Of a stretch of DNA of 12,131 nt, positions 1 to 7,856 are shown piece by piece. Source of the stretch: CBDDRG01 sp965232975 (GTDB lineage Bacteria > Pseudomonadota > Gammaproteobacteria > Pseudomonadales > Porticoccaceae). The translations under genes and the position numbers were made by a program. The stretch covers positions 1-12,131 of the forward strand of contig CBDDRG010000334.1 in NCBI GenBank assembly GCA_965232975.1, written 5' to 3'. Each line of letters opens with the position of its first letter. Within the stretch, counting starts at the first letter, position 1. A model generated the notes under the pieces. The model saw nothing but the letters and a program-made list of their open reading frames with translations. It did not search any database and was not told the origin of the DNA.

Positions 1-106
1 TGCGTTTGCGGGTGCTGCCGACGTCCTTCATCAGGAAATAGAGGCCGCTGGTCAGGCTGATCAAGACGCCGATAAAGAGTATTACGATGATGACTTTCAG
101 CCACAT
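1..106 (-). CDS. DUF2909 small membrane protein (twin transmembrane family), partial
   Basis: Reading the minus strand from the ATG at 106 gives MWLKVIIVILFIGVLISLTS followed by GLYFLMKDVGSTRKR, running off the window edge without a stop. A short N-terminus, a hydrophobic helix (about residues 4-27) and then a basic loop with a 'FLMKD' turn fit the DUF2909 family, small two-helix membrane proteins. Members are commonly found between cytochrome c oxidase subunit III and the SURF1 gene in Gammaproteobacteria, which matches its position divergent to surf1 here. Only the first helix and loop are visible. Function is unknown; a role in oxidase assembly is suggested only by neighbourhood. Its start codon lies 48 nt from that of surf1. 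Confidence 0.75.
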   Translation of the reverse strand, partial: MWLKVIIVILFIGVLISLTSGLYFLMKDVGSTRKR

Positions 107-154
107 GCCAAAAATTCCAGCGCTTGTTTTTTGGGGCTGGTGATTTAACCACAA

Positions 155-922
155 ATGGATGCGGAGCACGGTGATGCGGGCGCGCAACGCTTCCGCTGGC
201 GCCTGAACTACCGGATTCTGACGCTGGCGCTCTGTGTGCTGCCGGTGACTGTCGTGCTGGGCTTCTGGCAGCTGCATCGGGCCGCCGACAAGCGCGCCTT
301 ACTCGCTGTCCACGCCGCGCGGGAAGCCGCGGCGCCAGTGCCTTTCGCCGACGTCAAGGCCGCCGCTGACAACCACTACCTGCGCGTAGTGGCGGCGGGC
401 GAGCTCGATAACGAGCGGTTTTTCCTCGTCGATAACCGCGTCCGTAACGGCCGCCCGGGCTACGAGGTGGTGTCGCCGTTGCGCACCGACGAGGGCCGCT
501 GGCTGCTGGTGAATCGGGGCTGGATTGCGGGCGGGCTCGACCGCCGGGTGGTGCCGGTAGTGCCGTCGCTGACGGGAGACTTCAAACTCACCGGCTATCT
601 GTATCGAATCCCGGGCAAGCCATTTGCTCTGGGTGACGATCAATGGCAACCGGGGGTGTGGCCGCAGATCATCCAGCACGTCGAGCCAGAGCGGCTCGCC
701 GAGCGCCTGGGGGTGGAGCTGTTCCCGTACAGCCTGCGCCTGGAAGCCAGTGGCAGCCCCGGTCTCGAACCGGGCTGGGAGATCGTCAACCTGCCGCCCA
801 GCACCCATGTCGGGTATGCGGTGCAGTGGTTCGCACTCGCCGCGACGCTGCTGGTGCTGACGGTGTTCGCCAATTCGAATCTGGCCGCGCTGCTGCGTCG
901 ATCATCCCAACCACATGGCTAA
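155..922 (+). CDS. surf1: SURF1-family cytochrome c oxidase assembly protein
   Basis: Encodes 255 residues with the SURF1/Shy1 layout: an N-terminal membrane helix (about 22-40) followed by the family hallmark FWQLHRAADKRAL, a large periplasmic domain containing VDNRVRNGRPGYEV and LLVNRGWIAGG, and a C-terminal helix (about 222-243) preceded by HVGYAVQWFAL. SURF1 proteins sit in the inner membrane and help insert or deliver heme a during assembly of aa3-type cytochrome c oxidase. The length is normal for bacteria. The ATG at 155 gives a short cytoplasmic leader before helix 1; no strong Shine-Dalgarno sequence is visible upstream. Its last 8 bases overlap the next gene, so translation is probably coupled. 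It is the first gene of a five-gene assembly operon. Confidence 0.93.
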   Translation: MDAEHGDAGAQRFRWRLNYRILTLALCVLPVTVVLGFWQLHRAADKRALLAVHAAREAAAPVPFADVKAAADNHYLRVVAAGELDNERFFLVDNRVRNGRPGYEVVSPLRTDEGRWLLVNRGWIAGGLDRRVVPVVPSLTGDFKLTGYLYRIPGKPFALGDDQWQPGVWPQIIQHVEPERLAERLGVELFPYSLRLEASGSPGLEPGWEIVNLPPSTHVGYAVQWFALAATLLVLTVFANSNLAALLRRSSQPHG

Positions 923-1538
923 TTCTGTGCAGCAAAAATCGCGATTGCAGTTCTGGTTGATTGTCGGCGTCACCGCCACCGTGCTATTCGGTGCGTTTCT
1001 GGTCTTTCCCAAAAACGAAGCGCAAACGCGCTGGCTGTTGGATCTGCTCGGGACCAGCAACAAGGGGTTGCTGCTGACCCCGGCGACCCCGCTAAATAAA
1101 CTCAGCCTGACCGACGAGCAGGGTAAGCCCTGGAAGTTGAGCGACCAGCGCGCGGCCTGGCGTCTGTTGTTGCCCATTGCGGACGGCTGTCGGCAGGCTT
1201 GTCGGGAGCGCCTGCTGTTGACTCGTCAGATCCATGTCCGCCTCGACAAACATGCTCACCGACTCGATCGTCTGTTGTTGAATCTGGGGGATCCACTCGA
1301 TGCCGATACGCTGGCGCAATTGCGCGCAGAACACCCCCACTTGGTCGTTTTGAGCGGCGATAGGAATGCGTTTGCGAACCTGCTGGCGGGCACCAATGCG
1401 CCCTGGGATGGGGAGACGATGAAGGTGTATGTCGTCGATCAGGGCGGCATGGCAATGCTGGCCTATCTGCCGGCCCACGGCGGTAAGGACATGCTCGCGG
1501 ATCTCAACCATCTGATGAAATATTCCCCCGAGCACTGA
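915..1538 (+). CDS. Membrane-anchored SCO/thioredoxin-like CxxxC protein of the oxidase assembly operon
   Basis: A 207-residue protein with one N-terminal membrane helix (about 14-31) and a periplasmic domain. The domain order resembles SCO proteins: 'DEQGKPWKLSD' (67-77), a beta strand leading into a CxxxC pair (C92, C96 in DGCRQACRERL), a long helix, and a late strand 'MKVYVVDQGG' (169-178). Aligned by eye to the true SCO gene downstream, the third copper ligand, His in 'VEHSANLALID', corresponds to Glu167. The gene occupies the place of an uncharacterised conserved protein (the PA0111 position in Pseudomonas aeruginosa) between SURF1 and heme A synthase. A thiol-redox or metallochaperone role for CuA or CuB assembly is plausible but inferred. 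It overlaps surf1 by 8 bp and is followed 5 nt later by ctaA. Confidence 0.8.
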   Translation: MANSVQQKSRLQFWLIVGVTATVLFGAFLVFPKNEAQTRWLLDLLGTSNKGLLLTPATPLNKLSLTDEQGKPWKLSDQRAAWRLLLPIADGCRQACRERLLLTRQIHVRLDKHAHRLDRLLLNLGDPLDADTLAQLRAEHPHLVVLSGDRNAFANLLAGTNAPWDGETMKVYVVDQGGMAMLAYLPAHGGKDMLADLNHLMKYSPEH

Positions 1539-1543
1539 GACCA

Positions 1544-2620
1544 ATGACAGCTATCGGTGCATCGCCCGGCGTCCGGCCGCGCCGTCGGCGCGGGTTTTGG
1601 CTCGCGTTGATAGCGACCTGCGTCGCCTTGGTCGTCATCGTGCTGGGCGCCTTCACACGGCTGTCGGATGCCGGGCTCGGATGCCCGGACTGGCCCGGTT
1701 GCTATGGCCATTTGTCCTGGCCGCAAACTCCGGCGCAGGTTGCCACCGCGGAGGCCGCATTCCCCGACGCCCCGGTCGAACACGATAAAACCTGGCCGGA
1801 AATGGTGCACCGCTATTTCGCGAGCTTGCTCGGTCTGTTGATTGTCGCGCTGACGGTTATCGCCTGGCGCCAGCGCAAGGTCCGCGATTATCCGTGGCGC
1901 CACGCCTTGCTGCTGTTGTTTCTGGTGGTCTGGCAGGGCCTGTTCGGCATGTGGACCGTGACGCTGAAACTGTGGCCTCAGGTGGTTACACTGCATTTGC
2001 TGGGCGGCATGGCAGTGCTGGCGCTGCTGTGGCTGCTGAGTCTGCGTCTGGGCAATGCGCGCTGGCAACTCGATGCAACCGTGCGCAGGCGGGTGCGAGG
2101 TTTGAAACCCTGGGTCGCCGGCGGCCTGATTCTGGTCGCCCTGCAGATCGCGCTGGGCGGCTGGACGACATCGAATTACGCCGCCTTCGCCTGTCCCGAT
2201 CTGCCGACCTGCCACGGCCGCTGGCTGCCGCCCATGGATTTGGCCCAGGGCTTCAATGTGCTTCAGGATGTCGGCCCCAATTATCTCGGGGGCTTGCTTG
2301 AAAACGACGCCCGGGTGGCGATTCATTTCATGCATAGGCTAGGCGCATTGGTGACCGCGCTTTATATCCTCGGTTTGAGCGCCGCGTTCTGGCGTATCCG
2401 TGATCGCAGCAGCCAGCGGGTGGTGATAATACTGTTGCTCGCGCTGGGTGCTCAGGTCGTGCTGGGCATCAGCAATGTGCTGCTCGCGATACCTCTCGCG
2501 GTCGCGGTGGCGCACAACGCCGGCGGCGCGCTGCTGTTGCTGACCCTGGTAACCCTGGCGATGAAAATCTGGACGGCACGGGCGCCAGATCAACCAGTTC
2601 AACCGGAGCAGCGGGTATGA
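1544..2620 (+). CDS. ctaA: Heme A synthase, CtaA/COX15 family
   Basis: A 358-residue polytopic inner-membrane enzyme that oxidises the C8 methyl group of heme O to the formyl group of heme A, the cofactor of aa3 oxidases. Visible family marks are GAFTRLSDAGLGCPDWPGC (35-53), 'EMVHRYFASLLG' (H89), 'VTLHLLGG' (H151), 'IHFMHRLGAL' (H264) and 'AVAHNAGGALLLL' (H324). These are the four histidines expected to ligate the two hemes. Two Cys pairs are present in the periplasmic loops, CPDWPGC (47/53) and CPDLPTC (217/223), as in the COX15-type two-Cys-pair class. About eight membrane segments are recognisable. It starts 5 nt after the preceding gene, and its stop overlaps the ctaB start in an ATGA, so heme O made by CtaB can be used directly by this partner. 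Confidence 0.97.
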   Translation: MTAIGASPGVRPRRRRGFWLALIATCVALVVIVLGAFTRLSDAGLGCPDWPGCYGHLSWPQTPAQVATAEAAFPDAPVEHDKTWPEMVHRYFASLLGLLIVALTVIAWRQRKVRDYPWRHALLLLFLVVWQGLFGMWTVTLKLWPQVVTLHLLGGMAVLALLWLLSLRLGNARWQLDATVRRRVRGLKPWVAGGLILVALQIALGGWTTSNYAAFACPDLPTCHGRWLPPMDLAQGFNVLQDVGPNYLGGLLENDARVAIHFMHRLGALVTALYILGLSAAFWRIRDRSSQRVVIILLLALGAQVVLGISNVLLAIPLAVAVAHNAGGALLLLTLVTLAMKIWTARAPDQPVQPEQRV

Positions 2621-3528
2621 GCGGCGTGAATCTCGAAAGCGAACAGCCGGTTTGGCGCGATTACCTGGAGCTGTGCAAACCCAACGTGGTCACTGTGATG
2701 ATCGTGACCTCGGTTATCGGCATGTTTCTCGCTGTACCCGGCATGGTGCCATGGCCGGCGCTGGTGCTCGGCAACCTAGGCATCGCGCTGTGCGCGGCCT
2801 CGGCCGCCACCGTCAACCATCTGGTCGACCGCCACATCGATGTGAAAATGGCGCGGACGCTGAACAGGCCGGTGGCCAGAGGGCGGGTCGCGCCGGCGCG
2901 GGCAATGGCGTTTGCGATCGTACTGGGCGCGCTTGGCATGGCGGTGCTGCTGATCTGGATCAATGCGCTGACCGCCTGGCTGACGCTGGCGTCACTGCTC
3001 GGTTACGCGGTGGTGTACACGCTATTTCTGAAACGGGCGACGCCGCAGAACATCGTGATCGGCGGGCTGGCAGGTGCCGCGCCGCCGCTGCTGGGCTGGA
3101 CCGCGGTGACCGGTGAGATTCACGGCTATGGGCTGCTGTTGGCATTGATCGTGTTCGCGTGGACGCCGCCGCATTTCTGGGCACTGGCGCTGCACCGCAA
3201 GGATGAATACGCCAGGGCAGGCATTCCCATGCTGCCGGTCACGCACGGCGAGAGCTACACCAAGCTGCACATCCTGCTGTATACGATCCTGCTTATTCTG
3301 ATCACTGTGCTACCGTTTCTGACCGGCATGAGCGGCTGGTTGTATCTGCTCGGCGCCTTGGTGCTGGGCGCAGGCTTTCTGTACTGGGCTATCGTCTTGA
3401 TGGTGGCGCCCAAGCCCGACACCGGCATGACCACGTTCTGGTACTCGATCGTCTATCTGCTGGCGCTGTTCGGCATCATGCTGGTCGATCACTATTTGAT
3501 CGTGCCGGCCTTCGCCGAGTCGGGTTAA
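2617..3528 (+). CDS. ctaB: Protoheme IX farnesyltransferase (heme O synthase), CtaB/CyoE
   Basis: A 303-residue UbiA-superfamily prenyltransferase that adds a farnesyl group to protoheme to form heme O, the precursor used by CtaA. It opens with the family signature DYLELCKPNVVTVMIVTS (15-32). The Mg/diphosphate-binding motif is NHLVDRHID (N67, D71, D75), followed by MARTLNRPVARGRV. The second conserved region reads TPQNIVIGGLAGAAPPLLGW, then FAWTPPHFWALALHRKDEY and AGIPMLPVTHGE. Around nine membrane helices are apparent. The length is typical. Because ctaA lies beside it, the final product is probably heme A rather than heme O for a bo3 oxidase. It overlaps ctaA by 4 bp, and sco begins on the base after its stop codon. 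Confidence 0.97.
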   Translation: MSGVNLESEQPVWRDYLELCKPNVVTVMIVTSVIGMFLAVPGMVPWPALVLGNLGIALCAASAATVNHLVDRHIDVKMARTLNRPVARGRVAPARAMAFAIVLGALGMAVLLIWINALTAWLTLASLLGYAVVYTLFLKRATPQNIVIGGLAGAAPPLLGWTAVTGEIHGYGLLLALIVFAWTPPHFWALALHRKDEYARAGIPMLPVTHGESYTKLHILLYTILLILITVLPFLTGMSGWLYLLGALVLGAGFLYWAIVLMVAPKPDTGMTTFWYSIVYLLALFGIMLVDHYLIVPAFAESG

Positions 3529-4176
3529 ATGGCCGACCCGACCCGACGCAACATTCGACTCACCGTAGTTGCGATAGTCATATTTTCGCTGCTCGCCGTG
3601 GCCGGGCTGGTCAACAAGCTATCCAGCCCGCGAATCCTCAACGAATACCAGTTGCGCAGCTACGGCGCGATCATGTTGCCTGGCTCCCGCGCCGTCGCCG
3701 CCGTCGCGCTCGTCGATCACCGGGGGCGGCCGTTCAGCAGCGCTAACCTGAAAGGCAAGTGGTCGCTGGTGTTTTTTGGGTTCAGCCACTGCGGGGATGT
3801 GTGCCCGACCACGTTGGCGACACTGGCGAAGATGTACGGCGAACTCAAGGATGACGAAAAACAGGCGCTGCAGATATTGCTGGTGACCGTTGATCCAGCA
3901 CGGGATACACCTGCCGTGCTGACCGAATATGTGGCGCGCTTTAACCGGGATTTAGTCGGTGTCACCGGAGAGGCGTCGCAAATCGCCAAGTTCGCCAGCG
4001 CTCTGGCGCTGGCCTATAACCCGGTTGCGGGCGCAGGTGATGCCTACCAGGTCGAGCACTCCGCCAATCTGGCACTGATCGACCCCACCGGCAACCTTGT
4101 CGGCTACCTGCGCCCACCGCACGAGCACGGCAGCATACGCGTGGTCTGGCGCTCGCTGCGGGCTACGCTCGAATAA
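3529..4176 (+). CDS. sco: SCO1/SenC copper chaperone for cytochrome c oxidase
   Basis: A 215-residue protein with an N-terminal membrane anchor (about 10-28) and a periplasmic thioredoxin-like domain. The copper-binding signature is complete: FGFSHCGDVCPTTLATL (C88, C92) and the distant His in VEHSANLALID (H177). The strand LLVTVDPARDTPAVL and the ending VGYLRPPHEHG are also typical. SCO proteins deliver copper to, or reduce the thiols of, the CuA site of oxidase subunit II. It starts directly after the ctaB stop with no intergenic base and is the last gene of the operon. No hairpin followed by a T-run was found immediately after the stop. Confidence 0.95.
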   Translation: MADPTRRNIRLTVVAIVIFSLLAVAGLVNKLSSPRILNEYQLRSYGAIMLPGSRAVAAVALVDHRGRPFSSANLKGKWSLVFFGFSHCGDVCPTTLATLAKMYGELKDDEKQALQILLVTVDPARDTPAVLTEYVARFNRDLVGVTGEASQIAKFASALALAYNPVAGAGDAYQVEHSANLALIDPTGNLVGYLRPPHEHGSIRVVWRSLRATLE

Positions 4177-4390
4177 GCTGCGCCCGAGCCGCTGGCTTAG
4201 CAGTATTGCCCCCGGGGGAGGGCGACAACCCGTCGAGCCTTGGCGCGGCCTCAAGTTGGCAGCCGGTCGCGCGATCTCTCGGTGCGGCGTTCCACCCGAT
4301 TGAGCACGGTGTTTTCGGCTCATGGCGGGAAGCCGGTCGAGCCAGGTAGGGCTCTGAACTGCACGTACATCTCGGCGCGCGCGACCAGAG
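4177..4390. other. Non-coding stretch with short internal repeats, possible dispersed repeat
   Basis: No credible gene was found between sco and the palindrome that follows. The stretch holds a CCCCCGGGGG palindrome (4209-4218), a direct repeat of AGCCGGTCG (4261-4269 and 4331-4339) and a second direct repeat of GTCGAGCC (4232-4239 and 4336-4343). Short open frames exist in both directions but none has a recognisable product or ribosome binding site. The repeats suggest the remnant of a dispersed intergenic element, but this cannot be shown from one copy. Confidence 0.35.
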
Positions 4391-4540
4391 CTCAGAGTCT
4401 GTTCAAAACCTCGATCAGGGGATGCGACGCAAGACAAACTTGACCAAAAAAGGCGTAGCATACACTGCGTATGTGAGCATTTTGAGGCGAGTTTTAACGC
4501 CGCTATGCGCCCTCAAGAAGGATTTGGAACCGGCTCTCAG
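4391..4540. repeat. About 150-bp imperfect palindrome, MITE-like element
   Basis: The two ends are inverted repeats: about 15 of 20 bases match between CTCAGAGTCTGTTCAAAACC (from 4391) and the complement of the segment ending at 4540. Symmetry continues to a centre with CATAC (4459-4463) and GTATG (4469-4473) around five bases. The arms are 73 and 72 bases, so they pair with almost no length difference, although the middle parts are diverged. This architecture suits a small non-autonomous insertion sequence derivative, or an RNA hairpin that could end the sco transcript. The right end lies 53 bases before the rpe start. No target duplication was identified. Confidence 0.5.
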
Positions 4541-4593
4541 AGAAAAACCCGTTTCTGCGCAGACTTTCAGACACCTGACCTGGTATAGCCCCC

Positions 4594-5262
4594 ATGTTCG
4601 ATTATCTGATCGCGCCCTCCATTCTATCCGCTGATTTTGCCCGTCTCGGTGCGGAGGCGGATGCCGTGTTGGCGGCCGGCGCCGACATGATTCACTTTGA
4701 TGTCATGGACAATCACTATGTTCCCAATCTCACCATTGGGCCCGCGGTGTGCAAGGCGTTGCGTCGCTATGGCGTCACCGCGCCCATTGACGTGCACCTG
4801 ATGGTGGAGCCGGTGGACGCCATGGTCCGTCAGTTCGCCGAGGCGGGGGCGTCCTGGATCACCTTTCACCCCGAGGCCTCGCGGCACGTGGATCGATCCC
4901 TGCAACTGATTCGCGACCTGGGTTGTAAGGCGGGACTGGTGCTGAATCCAGCGACTGGGCTGGAAGCGCTCCGCTATGTGCTAGACAAGCTCGACATGGT
5001 GCTATTGATGTCGGTCAACCCCGGGTTCGGTGGTCAGCAATTCATCCCCGCCATCCTCGCCAAGCTGGCCGAGGCGCGGACATTGATCAACACCAGTGGC
5101 CGGCCGATCCGCCTGGAAATCGACGGCGGTGTTACCGCAGCCAACATTGGCGCGATTGCCCGGGCGGGTGCGGATACCTTTGTCGCCGGCTCGGCAATTT
5201 TTGGTGCGGGTGACTACGCGGCGGCGATGGCCAGCTTGCGCGCGGAGCTCGCGCAATGCTGA
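4594..5262 (+). CDS. rpe: Ribulose-phosphate 3-epimerase
   Basis: A 222-residue TIM-barrel enzyme of normal length that interconverts ribulose 5-phosphate and xylulose 5-phosphate in the pentose phosphate pathway (and in the Calvin cycle where present). Family motifs are all visible: IAPSILSADFARLG (S9), MIHFDVMDNHYVPNLTIG (H34 and catalytic D36), IDVHLMVEPVD (H68), VLLMSVNPGFGGQQFIP (flexible lid), LEIDGGVTAANI (catalytic D177) and FVAGSAIFG for phosphate binding. The ATG at 4594 gives the usual short N-terminus; no strong Shine-Dalgarno sequence precedes it. It is separated from the oxidase operon by over 400 non-coding bases and from yceI by about 240, so it is probably a single-gene unit. 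Confidence 0.97.
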   Translation: MFDYLIAPSILSADFARLGAEADAVLAAGADMIHFDVMDNHYVPNLTIGPAVCKALRRYGVTAPIDVHLMVEPVDAMVRQFAEAGASWITFHPEASRHVDRSLQLIRDLGCKAGLVLNPATGLEALRYVLDKLDMVLLMSVNPGFGGQQFIPAILAKLAEARTLINTSGRPIRLEIDGGVTAANIGAIARAGADTFVAGSAIFGAGDYAAAMASLRAELAQC

Positions 5263-5490
5263 CAGTAAGCGCACATGCGAAGCTACTCTCTGACACGGAA
5301 AAGCCATAATCCCGGCGAGATGGCCTCGCGTCCGCTATGCTCCGGGTGGCGAACCCGCGCCGCGCTGGTACAGCAACGCGGATCGGAGCCGGCGGCGATG
5401 CAGCAGCGCAGTCCTGAAGTGGCGCAGGCCGCAAGACGATGAGGTTGACCCGGTCGCAGTCCAAGCGGGAATAAAGTCATCCAGTCACTC
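5263..5490 (+). other. Intergenic region between rpe and the YceI gene
   Basis: No supported gene was found here. The only promoter-like sequence is a TTGACC at 5445-5450 with a poor AT-rich partner (GAATAA, 5469-5474) 18 bases downstream. It is a weak candidate for the yceI promoter. No clear terminator for rpe was found. Confidence 0.3.
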
Positions 5491-5496
5491 GGAGGA
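5491..5496 (+). promoter_or_regulatory. Strong ribosome binding site of the YceI-family gene
   Basis: GGAGGA lies 4 nt before the ATG at 5501 and fixes this start. It is one of the best Shine-Dalgarno matches seen in the window, suggesting efficient translation. Confidence 0.8.
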
Positions 5497-5500
5497 GTCG

Positions 5501-6157
5501 ATGAATCCGTTCAGTCAAACAAATGTTTCGATCCTGGTGCGCGGCGTAGCCCTTGCACTGTGTGCGTCGTTGGCGGGCGTCACCATGGCGGATCACCCCT
5601 CAGGTCACGAACCCAAATCCGCGGGCACGGCTGTGGCGGGCTGGACGATTGCCGGCGGCGCGTCGCGGCTGACCTTTGTCAGCGTCAAGAACAATGCGGT
5701 GGCGGAAGTGCATCGCTTCACCGGATTGATGGGCGAGGTGAGCGCGGACGGTAGCGCAAACCTGCAAATTGCACTGGACAGCGTGGATACCGGCATCGCG
5801 ATCCGCGACGAGCGCATGCGTAGCGCGCTTTTCGACACTGCCAAATTTCCGCAAGCGAGCGCCCAGTTCAAGTTTGATCCCGCGCCCGTGCAGGCGCTGG
5901 CGGTGGGCGAGAGCCTGGTGCTCGCTACGCCGGTAACGCTCGATCTCCACGGCGTCAGCGCGCAACTGGCAGCGACGCTGCGCATCACCCACCTCGCCGA
6001 CGGCCACTGGTTGGTGGCGACCGAGCAGCCCGTCATTGTCGATGGCAAGGCTTTTGGCTTGGGCGATGGCATTGAAGCTCTGCGCAAGCTCGCCAATCTT
6101 CAGGGCATCGCGACAGCCGTGCCGGTGTCTCTGGTGCTGACGCTCGCTGGCCCCTGA
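5501..6157 (+). CDS. Exported YceI-family lipocalin-like protein
   Basis: A 218-residue protein with a signal peptide (hydrophobic stretch about 10-29, likely cleavage after 'GVTMA') and a YceI-like beta-barrel domain. Key similarity is the central segment: VEV-like start 'AVAEVHRFTGLMGEVSADG', then LDSVDTGIAIRDERMRSALF and 'DTAKFPQASAQFKF', corresponding to the family pattern of a 'SidTg..RD..lrs..Ff....P.a.f' block. YceI proteins bind polyprenoid-type lipids in the periplasm; several members are linked to isoprenoid quinones or to stress and pH response. The exact ligand cannot be read from the sequence. It stands alone, with a strong ribosome binding site and a 10-bp hairpin at its stop codon. 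Confidence 0.88.
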   Translation: MNPFSQTNVSILVRGVALALCASLAGVTMADHPSGHEPKSAGTAVAGWTIAGGASRLTFVSVKNNAVAEVHRFTGLMGEVSADGSANLQIALDSVDTGIAIRDERMRSALFDTAKFPQASAQFKFDPAPVQALAVGESLVLATPVTLDLHGVSAQLAATLRITHLADGHWLVATEQPVIVDGKAFGLGDGIEALRKLANLQGIATAVPVSLVLTLAGP

Positions 6158-6174
6158 TACTGAAATCAGGGGCC
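6149..6174 (+). terminator. 10-bp perfect hairpin overlapping the YceI-gene stop codon
   Basis: GGCCCCTGAT, loop ACTGAA, ATCAGGGGCC: a perfect 10-bp stem containing the TGA stop (6155-6157). It is not followed by a T-run, so it is not a textbook intrinsic terminator; it may protect the mRNA 3' end or halt transcription with Rho. Confidence 0.55.
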
Positions 6175-6210
6175 GCTCCCGAACCTCAGTACAGACACTG
6201 GGTTGCGTAG

Positions 6211-6225
6211 TTGTCATCATGACAA
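6211..6225. promoter_or_regulatory. Inverted repeat TTGTCATcATGACAA
   Basis: A 15-base inverted repeat with 7-bp arms and a single central base lies in the convergent gap between yceI and znuB. A second inverted repeat, GTCAGCG (6228-6234) with CGCTGAC (6266-6272), follows. The first has the size of a dimeric-repressor operator, but both genes point toward it, so no promoter role is obvious. Confidence 0.3.
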
Positions 6226-6295
6226 GGGTCAGCGATCGCCAAGCGGCGTGTAGCCTATATCTGACCGCTGACACACCTACGACATGGGTAGCCCT

Positions 6296-6331
6296 ATTTA
6301 AAAAGAAGACGACGCTGGATATTTGCCAGCG
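6296..6331 (-). terminator. Intrinsic terminator of the zur-znuC-znuB operon
   Basis: On the minus strand, directly after the znuB stop, CGCTGG (6331-6326) pairs with CCAGCG (6318-6313) around a 7-base loop, then a T-rich run TCGTCTTCTTTTTAAAT follows. The hairpin stem is short (6 bp), but the position and T-run fit a Rho-independent terminator. Confidence 0.65.
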
Positions 6332-6334
6332 CTC

Positions 6335-7106
6335 CTAGCGGCGGTGCAGGACGGAAATGGCGAACAGGCAGCTTGCACTGGCGACGATGGAGGGCCCCGC
6401 CGGGGTATCGGCGAACCAGGACGCGGCCAGGCCGCCGCCGACGCTGAGCGCGGCCGCGACGCTGGCGAACACCGCCATTTGCTCTGGCGTTTGCGCGCAT
6501 CGCCGTGCGGTGGCGGCCGGGATGATCAGCAGCGCGGTAATCAGCAGCACGCCCACCACCTTCATCGCGATCGCGATGACGAGGGCCAGCAAGAGCTTCA
6601 GGATGGCGGCGACGCGCTGGGTCGGCACGCCCTCAACCTGGGCGAGATCCTCATGCACCACGGTGGCGAGCAGCGGTCGCCACAGCCCGTAAAGGACGCC
6701 GAGCACCAGCGCCGAGGTCAGCCAGATTATTGCGACTTCCGCTGGCGTGACCGTGAGCAGCTCGCCAAACAGCAGGTTTTCCATATTGCCGCGGGCGCCC
6801 GGAATCAGGGCCAGAAAGACCAGGCCGAAGGCGAGCGCGCTGTGGGACAGGATGCCGAGCAAGGTATCGGTGGCGATCTGGCGCTGGTTCTGCAACGCGA
6901 TCAGCACCAGCGCGATACCAACGCTGACCAGGATGACCGCGAAGGTCGGATTGATGGCCAGCCACAGGCCGACGACGATGCCGAGCAGCGCGCCATGGGC
7001 GAGGGTGTCGCCGAAGTAGGCCATGCGCTGCCATACCACCAAGGAGCCCAACGGGCCGACCGCGACGGCGACGCCGGTGCCGGCGAGCAGCGCCAGGATC
7101 AGGAAC

Positions 7107-7114
<8 letters not shown>
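6335..7114 (-). CDS. znuB: Zinc ABC transporter permease ZnuB
   Basis: With the ATG at 7114 the protein has 259 residues, the normal size for ZnuB, and begins MPEFLILALLAGTGVAVAVG. It is a polytopic ABC-3 family permease (about eight helices) with the family motifs PLGSLVVWQRMAYFGDTLAH (21-40) followed by GALLG, and MKVVGVLLITALLIIPAATA (184-203). It forms the inner-membrane channel through which Zn(II) enters the cytoplasm, powered by ZnuC. The open frame extends upstream to 7267 but would lie inside znuC and lacks membrane-protein character there, so that start was not used. It overlaps znuC by 8 bp and is followed by a terminator. Confidence 0.95.

Positions 7115-7852
<738 letters not shown>

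Positions 7853-7856
<4 letters not shown>

Noticed and set aside
1463..2335. 290-codon open frame on the - strand opposite ctaA
   Set aside because: A complement of a membrane protein gene, rich in Gln, His and Arg, with no recognisable domain; ctaA has all its family motifs.
3952..4461. 169-codon open frame on the - strand across the end of sco and the non-coding block
   Set aside because: It runs antisense through the conserved C-terminus of sco and through the palindrome, has no ribosome binding site and shows no domain.
4440..4466. TTGACC...TACACT as an rpe promoter inside the palindrome
   Set aside because: The spacing is only 15 bases and the -10 matches 4 of 6, so it is not strong enough to list.
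4422..4634. 70-codon open frame on the + strand through the palindrome into rpe
   Set aside because: It is made of palindrome sequence and out-of-frame rpe; no ribosome binding site or domain.
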